Positions 56,166-64,000 of a stretch of DNA of 64,000 nt are shown here, piece after piece (within the stretch, counting starts at the first letter, position 1; each line of letters opens with the position of its first letter). The notes below the pieces were generated by a model. The model had not been told where the DNA came from. It did not search any database and saw only the letters and a program-made list of their open reading frames with translations. Source of the stretch: CAVSCD01 sp963726335 (lineage in GTDB: Bacteria > Acidobacteriota > Aminicenantia > Aminicenantales > UBA8522); the NCBI GenBank assembly GCA_963726335.1, contig CAVSCD010000011.1, forward strand, positions 992,001 through 1,056,000, written 5' to 3'. A program made the position numbers and the translations under genes.

Positions 56166-58440
56166 ATGAACAAACAATCAACGAAACCGGCTTGGATCAT
56201 GTTTCTCCTTGTGATCCTGGCCGGGACGACACCCGCCTTCGGTCAGGTGCGGGGGTACGAATTATACAAAAAGCTCACGGCGGAGCGCCGGAACCTGATC
56301 GCGTTCGAAGGGGTCCGCGATGTCCGCTGGACACCCGACGGCGGATCTTACATTGTCAGCAAAGACAAGACGTTCCTTAAGGTTAATCCCGCGGGCGAAG
56401 AAGAATCCCCGCTGTTTGATGACGCCAAGCTCATCGCCGCCTACAAGGCGGTGACGGGCGAAACCGCGGACGCGCTTCCCTTCAGTCAGTTCGATTTCAT
56501 CGAGGACGGGACAAAGATCCGGTTTTATAAGGATAACAACACCCGGGTTTTTTTCTACGACCCGGCCACCCAGGAGATCCGGATGTTCAAGGTCCGTCAG
56601 CCGGTCCGGGGGGTCCGCTTTGCCCAGTATCAGGAGGAATTCTCTCCGGACTATCGGTATACGGCCTACGTCGAGGACTACAACCTGTATCTGAGGGACC
56701 TCGGAAAGGACGCGATCACCGCCTTGACGACGGACGGCAGTGAAGATCTGCGGAACGGCTACCCCGATTGGGTTTACGCCGAGGAGTTCGCCCAGTCCGA
56801 CTGTTTCTGGTGGTCGCCCGATTCGAAGAAGATCGCCTACATGCAGTTCGATGAGAGCCCGGTCCGAAAGTTCCCCGTGCTCCATGATGAGACGTTTGAT
56901 TTCCAGCTCGAAATGCAGAGTTTCCCCAGGGTGGGGGAGAACAACCCGATCATCCGGTTCTTCATCGTCGACGTCGCGACCAAGAAGCGCCTTCAGGTCG
57001 ACACCGGCCTCGAAACCAACGTCTACCTGTATAACGGGCGATGGTCTTATGACGGCCGGACATTCAGCCTGAAACGGATGAACCGCCTCCAGAACAAAGT
57101 TGAAATCCTCTCCGTCGATCCGGAGACCGGAAAATCCAGCGTCCTTTTAGCAGAACAGGACCCCGCCTTCATCACCGAGGGCATCGGCTTCATGCAGGAG
57201 GGAAATGAGATCTACTTCCTGCCCGACAACAGGCATTTCCTGCGGTCATCGGAAAGAAGCGGCTGGCGGGAGATCTATCTTTATGACCTGGAAGGAAAGC
57301 TTATCCGGCAGGTCACACAACACAAACTCCCGGTGGGCGGCATCCAGGCCGTGGACCTGGAGAACCAATGGGTCTATTTCACCGGGTATGAAAACCGGGG
57401 CCTGGAGTCACATCTTTACCGGATCCGGCTCGACGGGTCGAAGTTCACCCGGCTGACAAAGGAACCGGGCTCCCACAGGGTCAGCGTTTCCCCAGGGGGG
57501 GAATACTTCGCCGACACCTTCAGCTCCTGGGACAGCCCCGAGTCTTTCCGTCTCTACAAGGGGGATGGCACATTTGTCCGGGAACTGGGAAAGACCGTGC
57601 ACAAAGACGAATATCGAGGGCTGAACCTGACGCCACCAGAGCATTTCGTGTTCAAATCGGGGGACGGCCGTTACGATCTCGACGGGATCCTGTTCAAGCC
57701 CGCCGGTTTCGATGCCGCCGGGAAATATCCGGTCATGTACATGGTTTACATGGGGCCCGGCACCAAGGCGATCAGCAACCGCTATTATGCGGACGACTTC
57801 CAGCAGGCTTTGAGCCAGCTCGGCTTTCTGATCGTGAACATCGATAATCGCGGGCTGCTCCGCAGGGGAAAGGAATTTGAAGCGGCGGCCCACGGCAAGC
57901 TGGGTCAGACCGATATCGAGGATCTCGTGGCGTCCATCACCGACCTATCCCGGCGGCCCTATGTGGATGCCGGCCGGGTCGGGATCACGGGAAGCTCGTA
58001 CGGCGGCTACATCGCCATCATGGCCCTCCTGAAAGCCCCGGAGCAATTTCAGGTGGCGGTGGCCGGTTCACCGGGAACGGATTGGAGGAATTACGACACG
58101 ATCTATACCGAACGGTACATGGGCCATCCCCTGTACAATCCTGAAGGCTATGAAAAGTCCAATCCCATCAATTATGTGAAGAACCTCGAGGGAAAGCTCC
58201 TGATCCAGCACGGCGCCGTGGACGACAACGCCCATCCCACCCATACGATGCAGCTGGTGGATGCCCTGCTCAAGGCGGGAAAGCAATTCGACTGGTTCAT
58301 CTATCCCGGGCAGGCCCACGGGATCCGGTACCAGCAGGCCCGGGACAGACAAATGGACTGGTTCATGACTGTATCTCGAGCCCGAGGCCAAAGCCGCCTA
58401 TTTTGCGGCCAAAAAAGCACCCCGCGCCAAGCCGTCTTAA
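56166..58440 (+). CDS. Dipeptidyl peptidase IV-type S9 family peptidase, exported, one frameshift
   Basis: About 757 residues. The ATG at 56166 follows GGGAGGCGCC and opens a signal segment (AWIMFLLVILAGTTPAFG). The N-terminal propeller (~50-490) carries DWVYAEEF, the double Glu that binds the substrate amino-terminus, and SPDSKKIAYMQFDE. The alpha/beta hydrolase domain (~500-740) has GITGSSYGGY (Ser near 611), HGAVDDNAHP (Asp near 686) and GQAHGIRY (His near 718). It cleaves X-Pro or X-Ala dipeptides from peptides in the periplasm. Near 58370 one extra base shifts the frame; the corrected end reads YLEPEAKAAYFAAKKAPRAK and stops at 58438-58440. Confidence 0.92.
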
Positions 58441-58571
58441 GGAAGGCGACGGCCAGCCGCCCAAGGGCACTTCGGATTAAGAAATTCCCTAAGGAGCTGT
58501 TCAGGTGACCTTAACTGCAGCTTAGCTTAGGACTTTTGGGATATACCGCGCCCTTAGACAGGCCCAGGAAT

Positions 58572-58611
58572 CCAAGGGCAGATTCCCCCCCGGTGTGGGA
58601 GTCCGCCCGTC
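58572..58611 (+). terminator. Hairpin after the DPP-IV gene, related to the nifJ leader hairpin
   Basis: GGGCAGATTCCC and GGGAGTCCGCCC pair around CCCCGGTGT. It shares GCAGATTCCCCCC and GTGGGAG with the hairpin at 21362-21402 but lacks a long T run. Gap 58441-58637 otherwise shows nothing. Confidence 0.45.
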
Positions 58612-58637
58612 GGTAACGGCTATCGTGTCGTGCGGGA

Positions 58638-59177
58638 TCAACGCAGCGGGCCGGGGCCACCGGCCTGGAGGGGAAGCAGGCCGAACAGCCTGAACGCCGG
58701 GAAAAGCGGTGCGGCGCGTTCGGCCCGGCGCAGGAACGCGAGCTTGGCCCTCTGCTCCGCGATGAGCAGCGCATCGAAGCCGTCGACGTAGACCTGGTTG
58801 GCGGCTGCGATCTGCTCTCGCAGCGCCTCCGCCTTCAACATCAGCGTGCCGACCGCCGCCGGGTCGGGGTTAGCTCCCTGGAGCAGGTCCCGCAGATCTT
58901 TCTCGGTCGCCTGCAAATCCTCGCGCAGCGGCTCGACCGCGGCCTGGCGCGCCTCGAGCAGCGCGTCCCATGCGGTCACCTGGTCGGGGGTCAGTCCCAG
59001 GAACTGGATCACCACCTGGCGCGCCCGCGGCGCGTCTGGCTCGCCGACCTGAACGCCCGCCATCGGGATCTCCGGCCGCGGCCCATAGTCCTCACCCTGT
59101 TGCGCCAGCGCCGGGACTGCCAGCCCCAGGAAAGCGAGCGCGGCGATCATAGCTCCATACAAAATCCTTTTCCTCAT
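58638..59177 (-). CDS. Spy/CpxP-like periplasmic protein
   Basis: 179 residues with a Sec signal (MRKRILYGAMIAALAFLGLA, cleavage after ALA at 25). The mature part is mostly helical with an LTPDQVTAWDALLE segment near 62 (LTxxQ-type motif) and heptad-like helices (VEPLREDLQATEKDLRDLLQ, then LMLKAEALREQIAAANQVYV). These are features of the Spy/CpxP chaperone or heavy-metal resistor family, which bind unfolded proteins in the periplasm. The assignment rests on size, signal and helix pattern. Start 59177 has AAAGAGGAG upstream and a promoter at 59210-59238. Confidence 0.7.
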   Translation of the reverse strand: MRKRILYGAMIAALAFLGLAVPALAQQGEDYGPRPEIPMAGVQVGEPDAPRARQVVIQFLGLTPDQVTAWDALLEARQAAVEPLREDLQATEKDLRDLLQGANPDPAAVGTLMLKAEALREQIAAANQVYVDGFDALLIAEQRAKLAFLRRAERAAPLFPAFRLFGLLPLQAGGPGPLR

Positions 59178-59209
59178 TTTAAAAAAACTCCTCTTTTGAT
59201 ATTGGATAC

Positions 59210-59238
59210 ATTTACTTCAGGCCTTCCTCGGATGTCAA
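59210..59238 (-). promoter_or_regulatory. Sigma70-like promoter of the Spy-like gene
   Basis: On the minus strand TTGACA (59233-59238), a 17-bp spacer and GTAAAT (59210-59215). It overlaps the more upstream start codons of the divergent PIG-L gene, favouring the internal start at 59379. Confidence 0.45.
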
Positions 59239-59378
59239 TGGATCAAGCCATTCTCGATTTTGCCGGATCCTCATACCCGATTAGAACTCGCCGGCCCGCC
59301 TTCCTTTGCCACAGGCCGGCGGAGCTTCCCTTTTCTGTCAATGAGAAACCTGCTATTCTGGCGGCAAGGCAGCAAAAC

Positions 59379-60125
59379 ATGAGGCTAGCGAACCAGGATT
59401 GGCTGGGAACCCTGCGCCCTGCCTGTCTCAATTCGCTGGCGATCCCGCCCGGTCTGAGAGTTGCCGTCTTGGCGCCGCATCCGGATGACTTTGACGCGGC
59501 CGGCGTCACTCTCCGCGTGTTCCAGCGGAACGGGAACCGGGTCTCGCTGGCCGTGCTCACGTCCGGCGCCGGCGGCGTGGAAGACGGCTTCTGCAGTCCG
59601 CCGGCGAGGGCAGAAAAGGCCAGGATCCGGGAGAACGAGCAGAGGGCGAGCTGCCGGTTTTTCGGGTTGCCGCCGGAGGAGCTGCACTTTCTCCGGCTGG
59701 CGGAAGATGACGCCGGACAACTTGCGGACTGCCGGGAGAACGATCAGGCTATCCGGCGCTATCTGCTGGAAAGCGCGCCGCAGATCGTCTTTCTCCCTCA
59801 TGGTAACGACACCAACCGTGATCACCGGCTGGTGTGGTCGCTGGCGCGCCGGGCGGCCTCTGGATCGCGCCTGAGCGTCACGGCGTTTTTGATCCGCGAT
59901 CCCAAGACGATGGCCATGCGCCTGGACGCCTACACGGCGTTTGGTGACGAGGAGGCCGGCTGGAAAGCCCGGCTGCTGCGATTCCATCAATCCCAGCAGC
60001 TGCGAAACCTGAACACGAGAAAAAAAGGGTTCGATGACCGCATCCTGGGCGTCAACAGGCAAGCGGCTGAGGGAACTCCGTATCTCGGCGCCTTACGCGG
60101 AAGCGTTCGAATTAGAGCTGTGGTG
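59379..60125 (+). CDS. PIG-L family N-acetyl-sugar deacetylase, one frameshift
   Basis: About 249 residues from the ATG at 59379. APHPDDFDAAG near residue 33 is the zinc- and base-bearing motif (usually AHPDDE; here Phe follows the two Asp). NRDHRLV gives the second metal His pair (HxxH-like), and VFLPHGNDTN the usual context. Such enzymes deacetylate GlcNAc-type substrates such as bacillithiol or mycothiol precursors or diacetylchitobiose. Earlier ATGs at 59232 and 59238 are in frame but fall on the divergent promoter. Near 60087 a shift gives the more natural end APYAEAFELELW and a stop at 60123-60125, six bases before the convergent stop; the uncorrected frame runs to 60197. Confidence 0.82.
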
Positions 60126-60130
60126 ACGTC

Positions 60131-61333
60131 TCAGAACAGTTCGATGCCGGCGAATACGAGCGGCAAGAAGGTGCCGCTGGAGAAGCTCGCGCCGTAGTCG
60201 ATCCTGTAGCCGAGGCCGGCGCCTCCGATCAGGGAAACCTGCGGCGACAGCTCGATGGCGAGGCCTCCCCGGACAGACAGGACGTGACGGTCGGGAGTGC
60301 CTTCCTGGTGGCGAAAAACGGTGCTGTTATCAAGATAGAGGTAGCCGGCGTCGACGTCGATGCGTTTCCGGGCGCTTCCGGCTCCAGCCGCCCTCAACGG
60401 AAAAGCGTAACCATATTGGAAACCGTAAGCGAAACAGCTTTCGATGCCCTGGGGAAGGTTAACGGCGCCCGCATACAATATTGAATAAAATCTTTTCGCC
60501 CAGATCTTCACACCCGCGTTGACCAGCGACAGGCTTCCCGCCCAGGCGGCCATCTGGATGCGCCGGTCCTCTTTGCGGGTCAGATTGACCAGTCCCACCG
60601 GCGCCCCCTCGATTTCCTCGGACACGTTGACGAGCCCTATCTGAACACCCCTCAGCTTCCCGGCGATGTTGAATAATCCCACCTGCAGTCCGCGGCAGGT
60701 GCCCCCCGTGACGTTCATCAAACCCGCCACCTGAAGCGCCCGGCTGTCCTCACCGGCCACGTTGAAGAGCCCGGCCAGCTGGATCCCGTCCAGGTCGTTG
60801 CCGGCGACGCTGAACAGACCGGCGGCCTGTAAGCCCTTGGCGGACTCACCCGCGACCCCGAACAGTCCCGAAACTTGGGCTCCCTCCAGGCGCTCGCCGG
60901 CCACGGCGAAGAGCCCGGCGGCTTGAAACCCGCTGAACTCCTCGCCGCCGACGCTGCCCAGTCCGGCCAATTGGACGCCCTCGCCCTCGTCTCCGGCGAC
61001 GCTGATCAGTCCGGCCGCCTGTATCCCCTTCATGGTCTCGCCCGCTCCGGCGATCAGGCCGGCCAGTTGAACGCCCTCGAGCGACCGCTCGAGAAAACCA
61101 ACCCCCAGGCTGAGGTCGAGGCCGCGGACGCTGCCCAAACGGCCGTAGAGGAGGCTCAGGCTGAAGTTGGCGGTATCGTGCTTGGAACTGTTCAAGCTCA
61201 CCGGATAGAATAAAGAGAGGTTGAGAACCCGGTGCCGGGGCGCGGGCTCGTCCGGCTTGGCTTCCTGCCCGGCCCGGGCGGCCGGGACGAACAAGAAAAA
61301 TGATATCAGGACCCCGACCCTGATTTTTCGCAT
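60131..61333 (-). CDS. Surface protein with ~16-residue tandem repeats (LA_2272-like)
   Basis: 400 residues from the ATG at 61333, which opens the signal peptide (MRKIRVGVLISFFLFVPAARA); an in-frame ATG at 61375 is less likely. After a strand pair (LSLLYGRLGSVRGLDLSLGV) come about eleven units of ~16 residues, consensus xGhQhAGLhsVAGExx (h hydrophobic): KGIQAAGLISVAGDEG, SGFQAAGLFAVAGERL, KGLQAAGLFSVAGNDL, DGIQLAGLFNVAGEDS and so on. The pattern is that of Leptospira LA_2272-type surface repeat proteins. The last 130 residues look like outer-membrane strands ending in Phe (LPLVFAGIELF). Probably an outer-membrane or cell-surface protein; function unknown. Confidence 0.75.
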   Translation of the reverse strand: MRKIRVGVLISFFLFVPAARAGQEAKPDEPAPRHRVLNLSLFYPVSLNSSKHDTANFSLSLLYGRLGSVRGLDLSLGVGFLERSLEGVQLAGLIAGAGETMKGIQAAGLISVAGDEGEGVQLAGLGSVGGEEFSGFQAAGLFAVAGERLEGAQVSGLFGVAGESAKGLQAAGLFSVAGNDLDGIQLAGLFNVAGEDSRALQVAGLMNVTGGTCRGLQVGLFNIAGKLRGVQIGLVNVSEEIEGAPVGLVNLTRKEDRRIQMAAWAGSLSLVNAGVKIWAKRFYSILYAGAVNLPQGIESCFAYGFQYGYAFPLRAAGAGSARKRIDVDAGYLYLDNSTVFRHQEGTPDRHVLSVRGGLAIELSPQVSLIGGAGLGYRIDYGASFSSGTFLPLVFAGIELF

Positions 61334-61444
61334 GATGACCTGCCTGGCATAGATTTTAAGGGACAAGTCCCTCAAGAGGATTTACGAAAAAACCGGACAA
61401 TCGGTTCCGTAACGCAATGCGGCATGATAAATACTCCTGGTGCA

Positions 61445-63538
61445 TCAATCGTAAAGGTATTTCCCGGAGATGATCTGCCGGATCTGCCTGACGGTCGTCT
61501 CGGTTCCCTTGACGGCGTCATGAAACCGGTCATGCCAGGGCTCGGGACCGAGGTCGCTTCTCCAGCGTGAGAGGGCCGCCGTATTTTCCTGCCCGGCCGC
61601 TTCGAGCTCATTGAGAGATTCCTTGAGCCTGGCCTGGATCTCCGGGGACGACAGGGTTTCCGTGGCGACCAGGTCGGCGAGCCCAAAAATGAATTTCGCC
61701 AGCTTGATATAGGACCTGACGATCAGGGTCTCATTCGCCAGATAAGGATTCTCGAATTCCCTGGCGATGGCATAGGCTTTATCGCAGACGGACATCTTCT
61801 TATCAAAGGCGTCGCGGTCTTCGTAGTATCTGAACAGTCCTTCGCCCAGGACCGGACGTTTTCGTTCCTCGATCAATTGGACCGCCCGGCCCCAGGAATA
61901 GAAGACCGGATACTCCGAATCGTAGACGTCGAATTCGACAGGTCCCATGAGCTCGGCCCATTCGCCGACGGCCTCGGGGTTTTCATATCCTTCCCGAGTC
62001 GCCCAGGCCGCGGCGAATTCTCTTTCGCTGCGGCCGCCGACGTTCCAGCTCCATTCGGCCAGGGCCGCGATGTTGAACGCGTAGGTTTCTTTGGCGATGA
62101 CGCCGGGACGCAGCCGGTCATCCCAGGCGATCATGCCATAGGCCCCGCGCCATTGCCTTTTATGGAGCTGGCTCAAGTAATCCTTGATCCTGTGAGCCGA
62201 GCTGCAGGGGGCCTTGTACTCGGGCGTATCCACGCGGCCGTAAGCCCCGAGCGGAACGTCATACGTCGCGAGCCAGCGGCCCTCGGCGGCGTAACTGTCG
62301 AGAAGCGCATTGACGTAGAGGTCGCGCGGCGCGCGGGGCACCCGTTCCAGCCATGAGGCGCAGGCCCGTTCGATCTTCACCTCGGGAGGGGTCTCGGCCA
62401 GCACTCGATAATATTTTTCCGAAGTGGTCGTGGACAGGAAGAGGCGGATCCTGAAGATCGGGATAAGATTTCAGGACTTCCTTCCAGGCCGCCACGGTCG
62501 CCCGCGCCTCCCAGACGAACTGGCCGGCCGTTCCCGTCTCCCTGTCCTCGCTTTCGGCGGGACGCTCGGACAGCCAGCAGCTGACCTCCCGCGCCCCCTG
62601 GGAGGCGATATCCGTCAGCCATTCGGCCAGGATCTTGGCGAAAAGGGGATGGGAGGCATTCGGTACGCGGTGCTCGTCGCCGATTTTATGGGCCGAGTAC
62701 CTTCCGGCAAGGGCGCGCTCGCCGACGCCCGCGATCTCCGGGTGGGCGCTATACAGCCCGTATTCCTTCAGGAAGTTGTAATGGATGATGTAGGGCAGGT
62801 AGTTGAAGCCTATGAGCCCGGCACTTTACATCAGGTCTCCGTTGATCACGGCGCGGTTCGGCTCCCCCCGTTTGACGGGCTGGATCCTGGTGTCGGCCAT
62901 TTTCCCGTAGTTGAGCTTCATCGCGGCCAGCCACGGAATCCAGTTCGGGGGATCGGGGAAATTCCATAGACCGCGCTCCTCGAGATCGGGCCAATCGACG
63001 ATATCCGCCAGAGGGATGACCGCGCGCTGTGGCGTTAAATAGGGTTTCAGGAGCTGACAAAGGGTCGCCGCCGCATAGAGAACGCCCTTTCCGTTCAGGC
63101 CGCTTAATACGAGCCGGTTATCTCCCTCGGGGAAAATGACGTAGGCCTGCTCGCTGTTCGGCAGCGTTTTCAGCCGCCTGATCCTGGCTTCGATCGGTCC
63201 GGCGGGGCTCTCGCCGGCGTCCGTAACGCCGATCCGGATCTCAAACGACTTTCCCTCGGGCGCGATACGGGCTTTCTCCTCAAAAAGACTCCTGATCTGC
63301 CCGGCAGCCTGTTTTTCGATCTCCGTCGCGTTCTTCCTTAAGCGGATTGAGATTTCGGCCGGCGGGAGAGCGATCTTCCCCGTGATCGTGATCTCCTGGG
63401 GAAGCGGCAGGAGATGTCGCACCCAGATCCGGGATTCCATTTGTGAGACCGGCTCCGGCTGAGCGGGCAAGACAGAGGAATGGAGATGAAGAAAGACAAC
63501 ACGGCGCAAGCGGGCAGTCCATGGACTCTCCGGATCAT
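61445..63538 (-). CDS. Exported glycoside hydrolase-like protein with GH20 domain-2-type N-domain, frameshifted
   Basis: About 698 residues after joining four frame segments (shifts near 63467, 62825 and 62430). The start at 63538 gives a signal peptide (HGLPACAVLSFFISIPLS). The N-domain (LRKNATEIEKQAAGQIRSLF, GKGVLYAAATLCQLL) is the small alpha/beta unit found before many GH20/GH67-type barrels. LADIVDWPDLEERGLWNFPD starts the barrel, which continues SAGLIGFNYLPYIIHYNFL in another frame. The C-terminal 320 residues (AYGMIAWDDRLRPGVIAKET and others) are intact and mostly helical. Substrate unknown. The next gene upstream ends 80 bp away. Confidence 0.68.
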
Positions 63539-63618
63539 GCGGTTCTTCTCCTTCCCCGTCCTTGGGGATGTCCTATTTCCAGCCCGGGGGAAACCGGTTC
63601 CGCATTTAGCATTCAAAT

Positions 63619-64000
63619 TCAATGACCAGCTTCTTTTGCCATTCGAAAAACCAGGGCTTTGACCGGCTCGGTCGCGTTATCTTGCGTGTAGGGGGAAAAA
63701 CCCTTCAGGTTTTGAATGGCGTACTTATGGTCGGTCCGGACGTATTTTTCATCCGTGATGGGAAAGCTCGAGGTGATCACCCGGTCCGCGTCGGAGCTCA
63801 GGATCAGCTTGGCGGTTTTGGAGATCTCCCAGCGTATCTTGGAATGGAAAGTGCGGTAATGAAGATCCGCTTCCGCCCAGCCGTTTCCCATCCTCAGCTC
63901 GCCCGTCCTGACGGTGTAGGCGTCATCGCCGATCCTGAACGTGGAAAAAGAGGGGTCGTTCTTGGACTTGTAGCCGATCAGGATCAGCCCCGCTTTGTCA
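63619..64000 (-). CDS. Unknown protein, C-terminal part (truncated by the window edge)
   Basis: The last ~126 residues of a gene entering from the right edge. The visible part reads KAGLILIGYKSKNDPSFSTF, then IGDDAYTVRTGELRMGNGWA, HSKIRWEISKTAKLILSSDA and ends RMAKEAGH. It appears strand-rich (beta-sandwich-like), as in accessory domains of glycan-active proteins or outer-membrane proteins. I do not recognise a family. It is transcribed in the same direction as the GH20-domain-2-like gene 80 bp downstream and may be co-transcribed with it. Confidence 0.55.
   Translation of the reverse strand, partial: DKAGLILIGYKSKNDPSFSTFRIGDDAYTVRTGELRMGNGWAEADLHYRTFHSKIRWEISKTAKLILSSDADRVITSSFPITDEKYVRTDHKYAIQNLKGFSPYTQDNATEPVKALVFRMAKEAGH

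Overview
The window is about 64 kb of GC-rich bacterial DNA with dense gene packing on both strands. It encodes a SusC-like TonB-dependent receptor with a carboxypeptidase-regulatory N-domain, a zinc-ribbon/TPR Ser/Thr kinase, an FHA-type sigma54 activator, pyruvate:ferredoxin oxidoreductase, DUF438 and DUF3300/DUF2950 proteins and many exported glycan-active enzymes. This mix, with Gram-negative outer-membrane proteins and an anaerobic pyruvate route, suggests an anaerobic or fermentative polysaccharide degrader of the Acidobacteriota/Aminicenantes type. That placement is inference; no rRNA or other marker gene is present. No tRNA, rRNA, CRISPR array, integrase or transposase gene was seen.

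Layout. 1-3.7 kb: a partial UroD/MtaA-like gene and a heparinase II/III-like lipoprotein. 3.9-11.7 kb: a Ser/Thr kinase divergent from an FHA-GAF-AAA+-Fis sigma54 activator, followed by paired palindromes, a good sigma54 promoter and the TonB receptor. 12.1-17.0 kb: a small Cys-rich protein and a leftward rhamnose-type operon (rhaM, M24-family protein, polysaccharide deacetylase, unknown gene, rhaT). 17.5-21.2 kb: a secreted alpha/alpha-toroid protein and an exported protein with eight Trp-rich repeats. 21.4-28.9 kb: a heavily frameshifted nifJ, a YhiN-like flavoprotein and frameshifted DUF2950 and DUF3300 genes. 29.3-36.9 kb: a glycan cluster (alpha-glucuronidase-like enzyme, esterase, MtaA/UroD-like methyltransferase, secreted protein). 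37.0-47.2 kb: a small outer-membrane lipoprotein, an RluA-like protein, a heparinase/beta-propeller fusion, a Ca-motif protein, rsgA and a nucleoside-hydrolase-like protein. 47.4-54.4 kb: GH2 beta-mannosidase-like enzyme, second esterase, a TIM-barrel-like protein and a cyclophilin-parvulin fusion. 54.7-64 kb: DUF438 protein, DPP-IV-type peptidase, Spy-like protein, PIG-L deacetylase, a repeat surface protein, a GH20-domain-2-like enzyme and a partial gene.

Most gene products would work together outside the cytoplasm: lyases, glycosidases and esterases cut and deacylate complex (uronic acid, acetylated, rhamnose-containing) glycans, the TonB receptor imports oligomers, RhaT/RhaM handle rhamnose, and NifJ feeds pyruvate to acetyl-CoA and reduced ferredoxin.

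Two features stand out. First, a kinase, FHA-activator, sigma54-promoter and TonB-receptor unit looks like a self-contained regulatory circuit. Second, a roughly 203-bp dispersed element occurs three times, each time supplying the stop codon of a neighbouring gene. A caution: at least eleven genes carry single-base frameshifts, about ten of them in nifJ alone. These look more like sequence or assembly errors than gene decay, and I give corrected limits where the shifted frame can be read.
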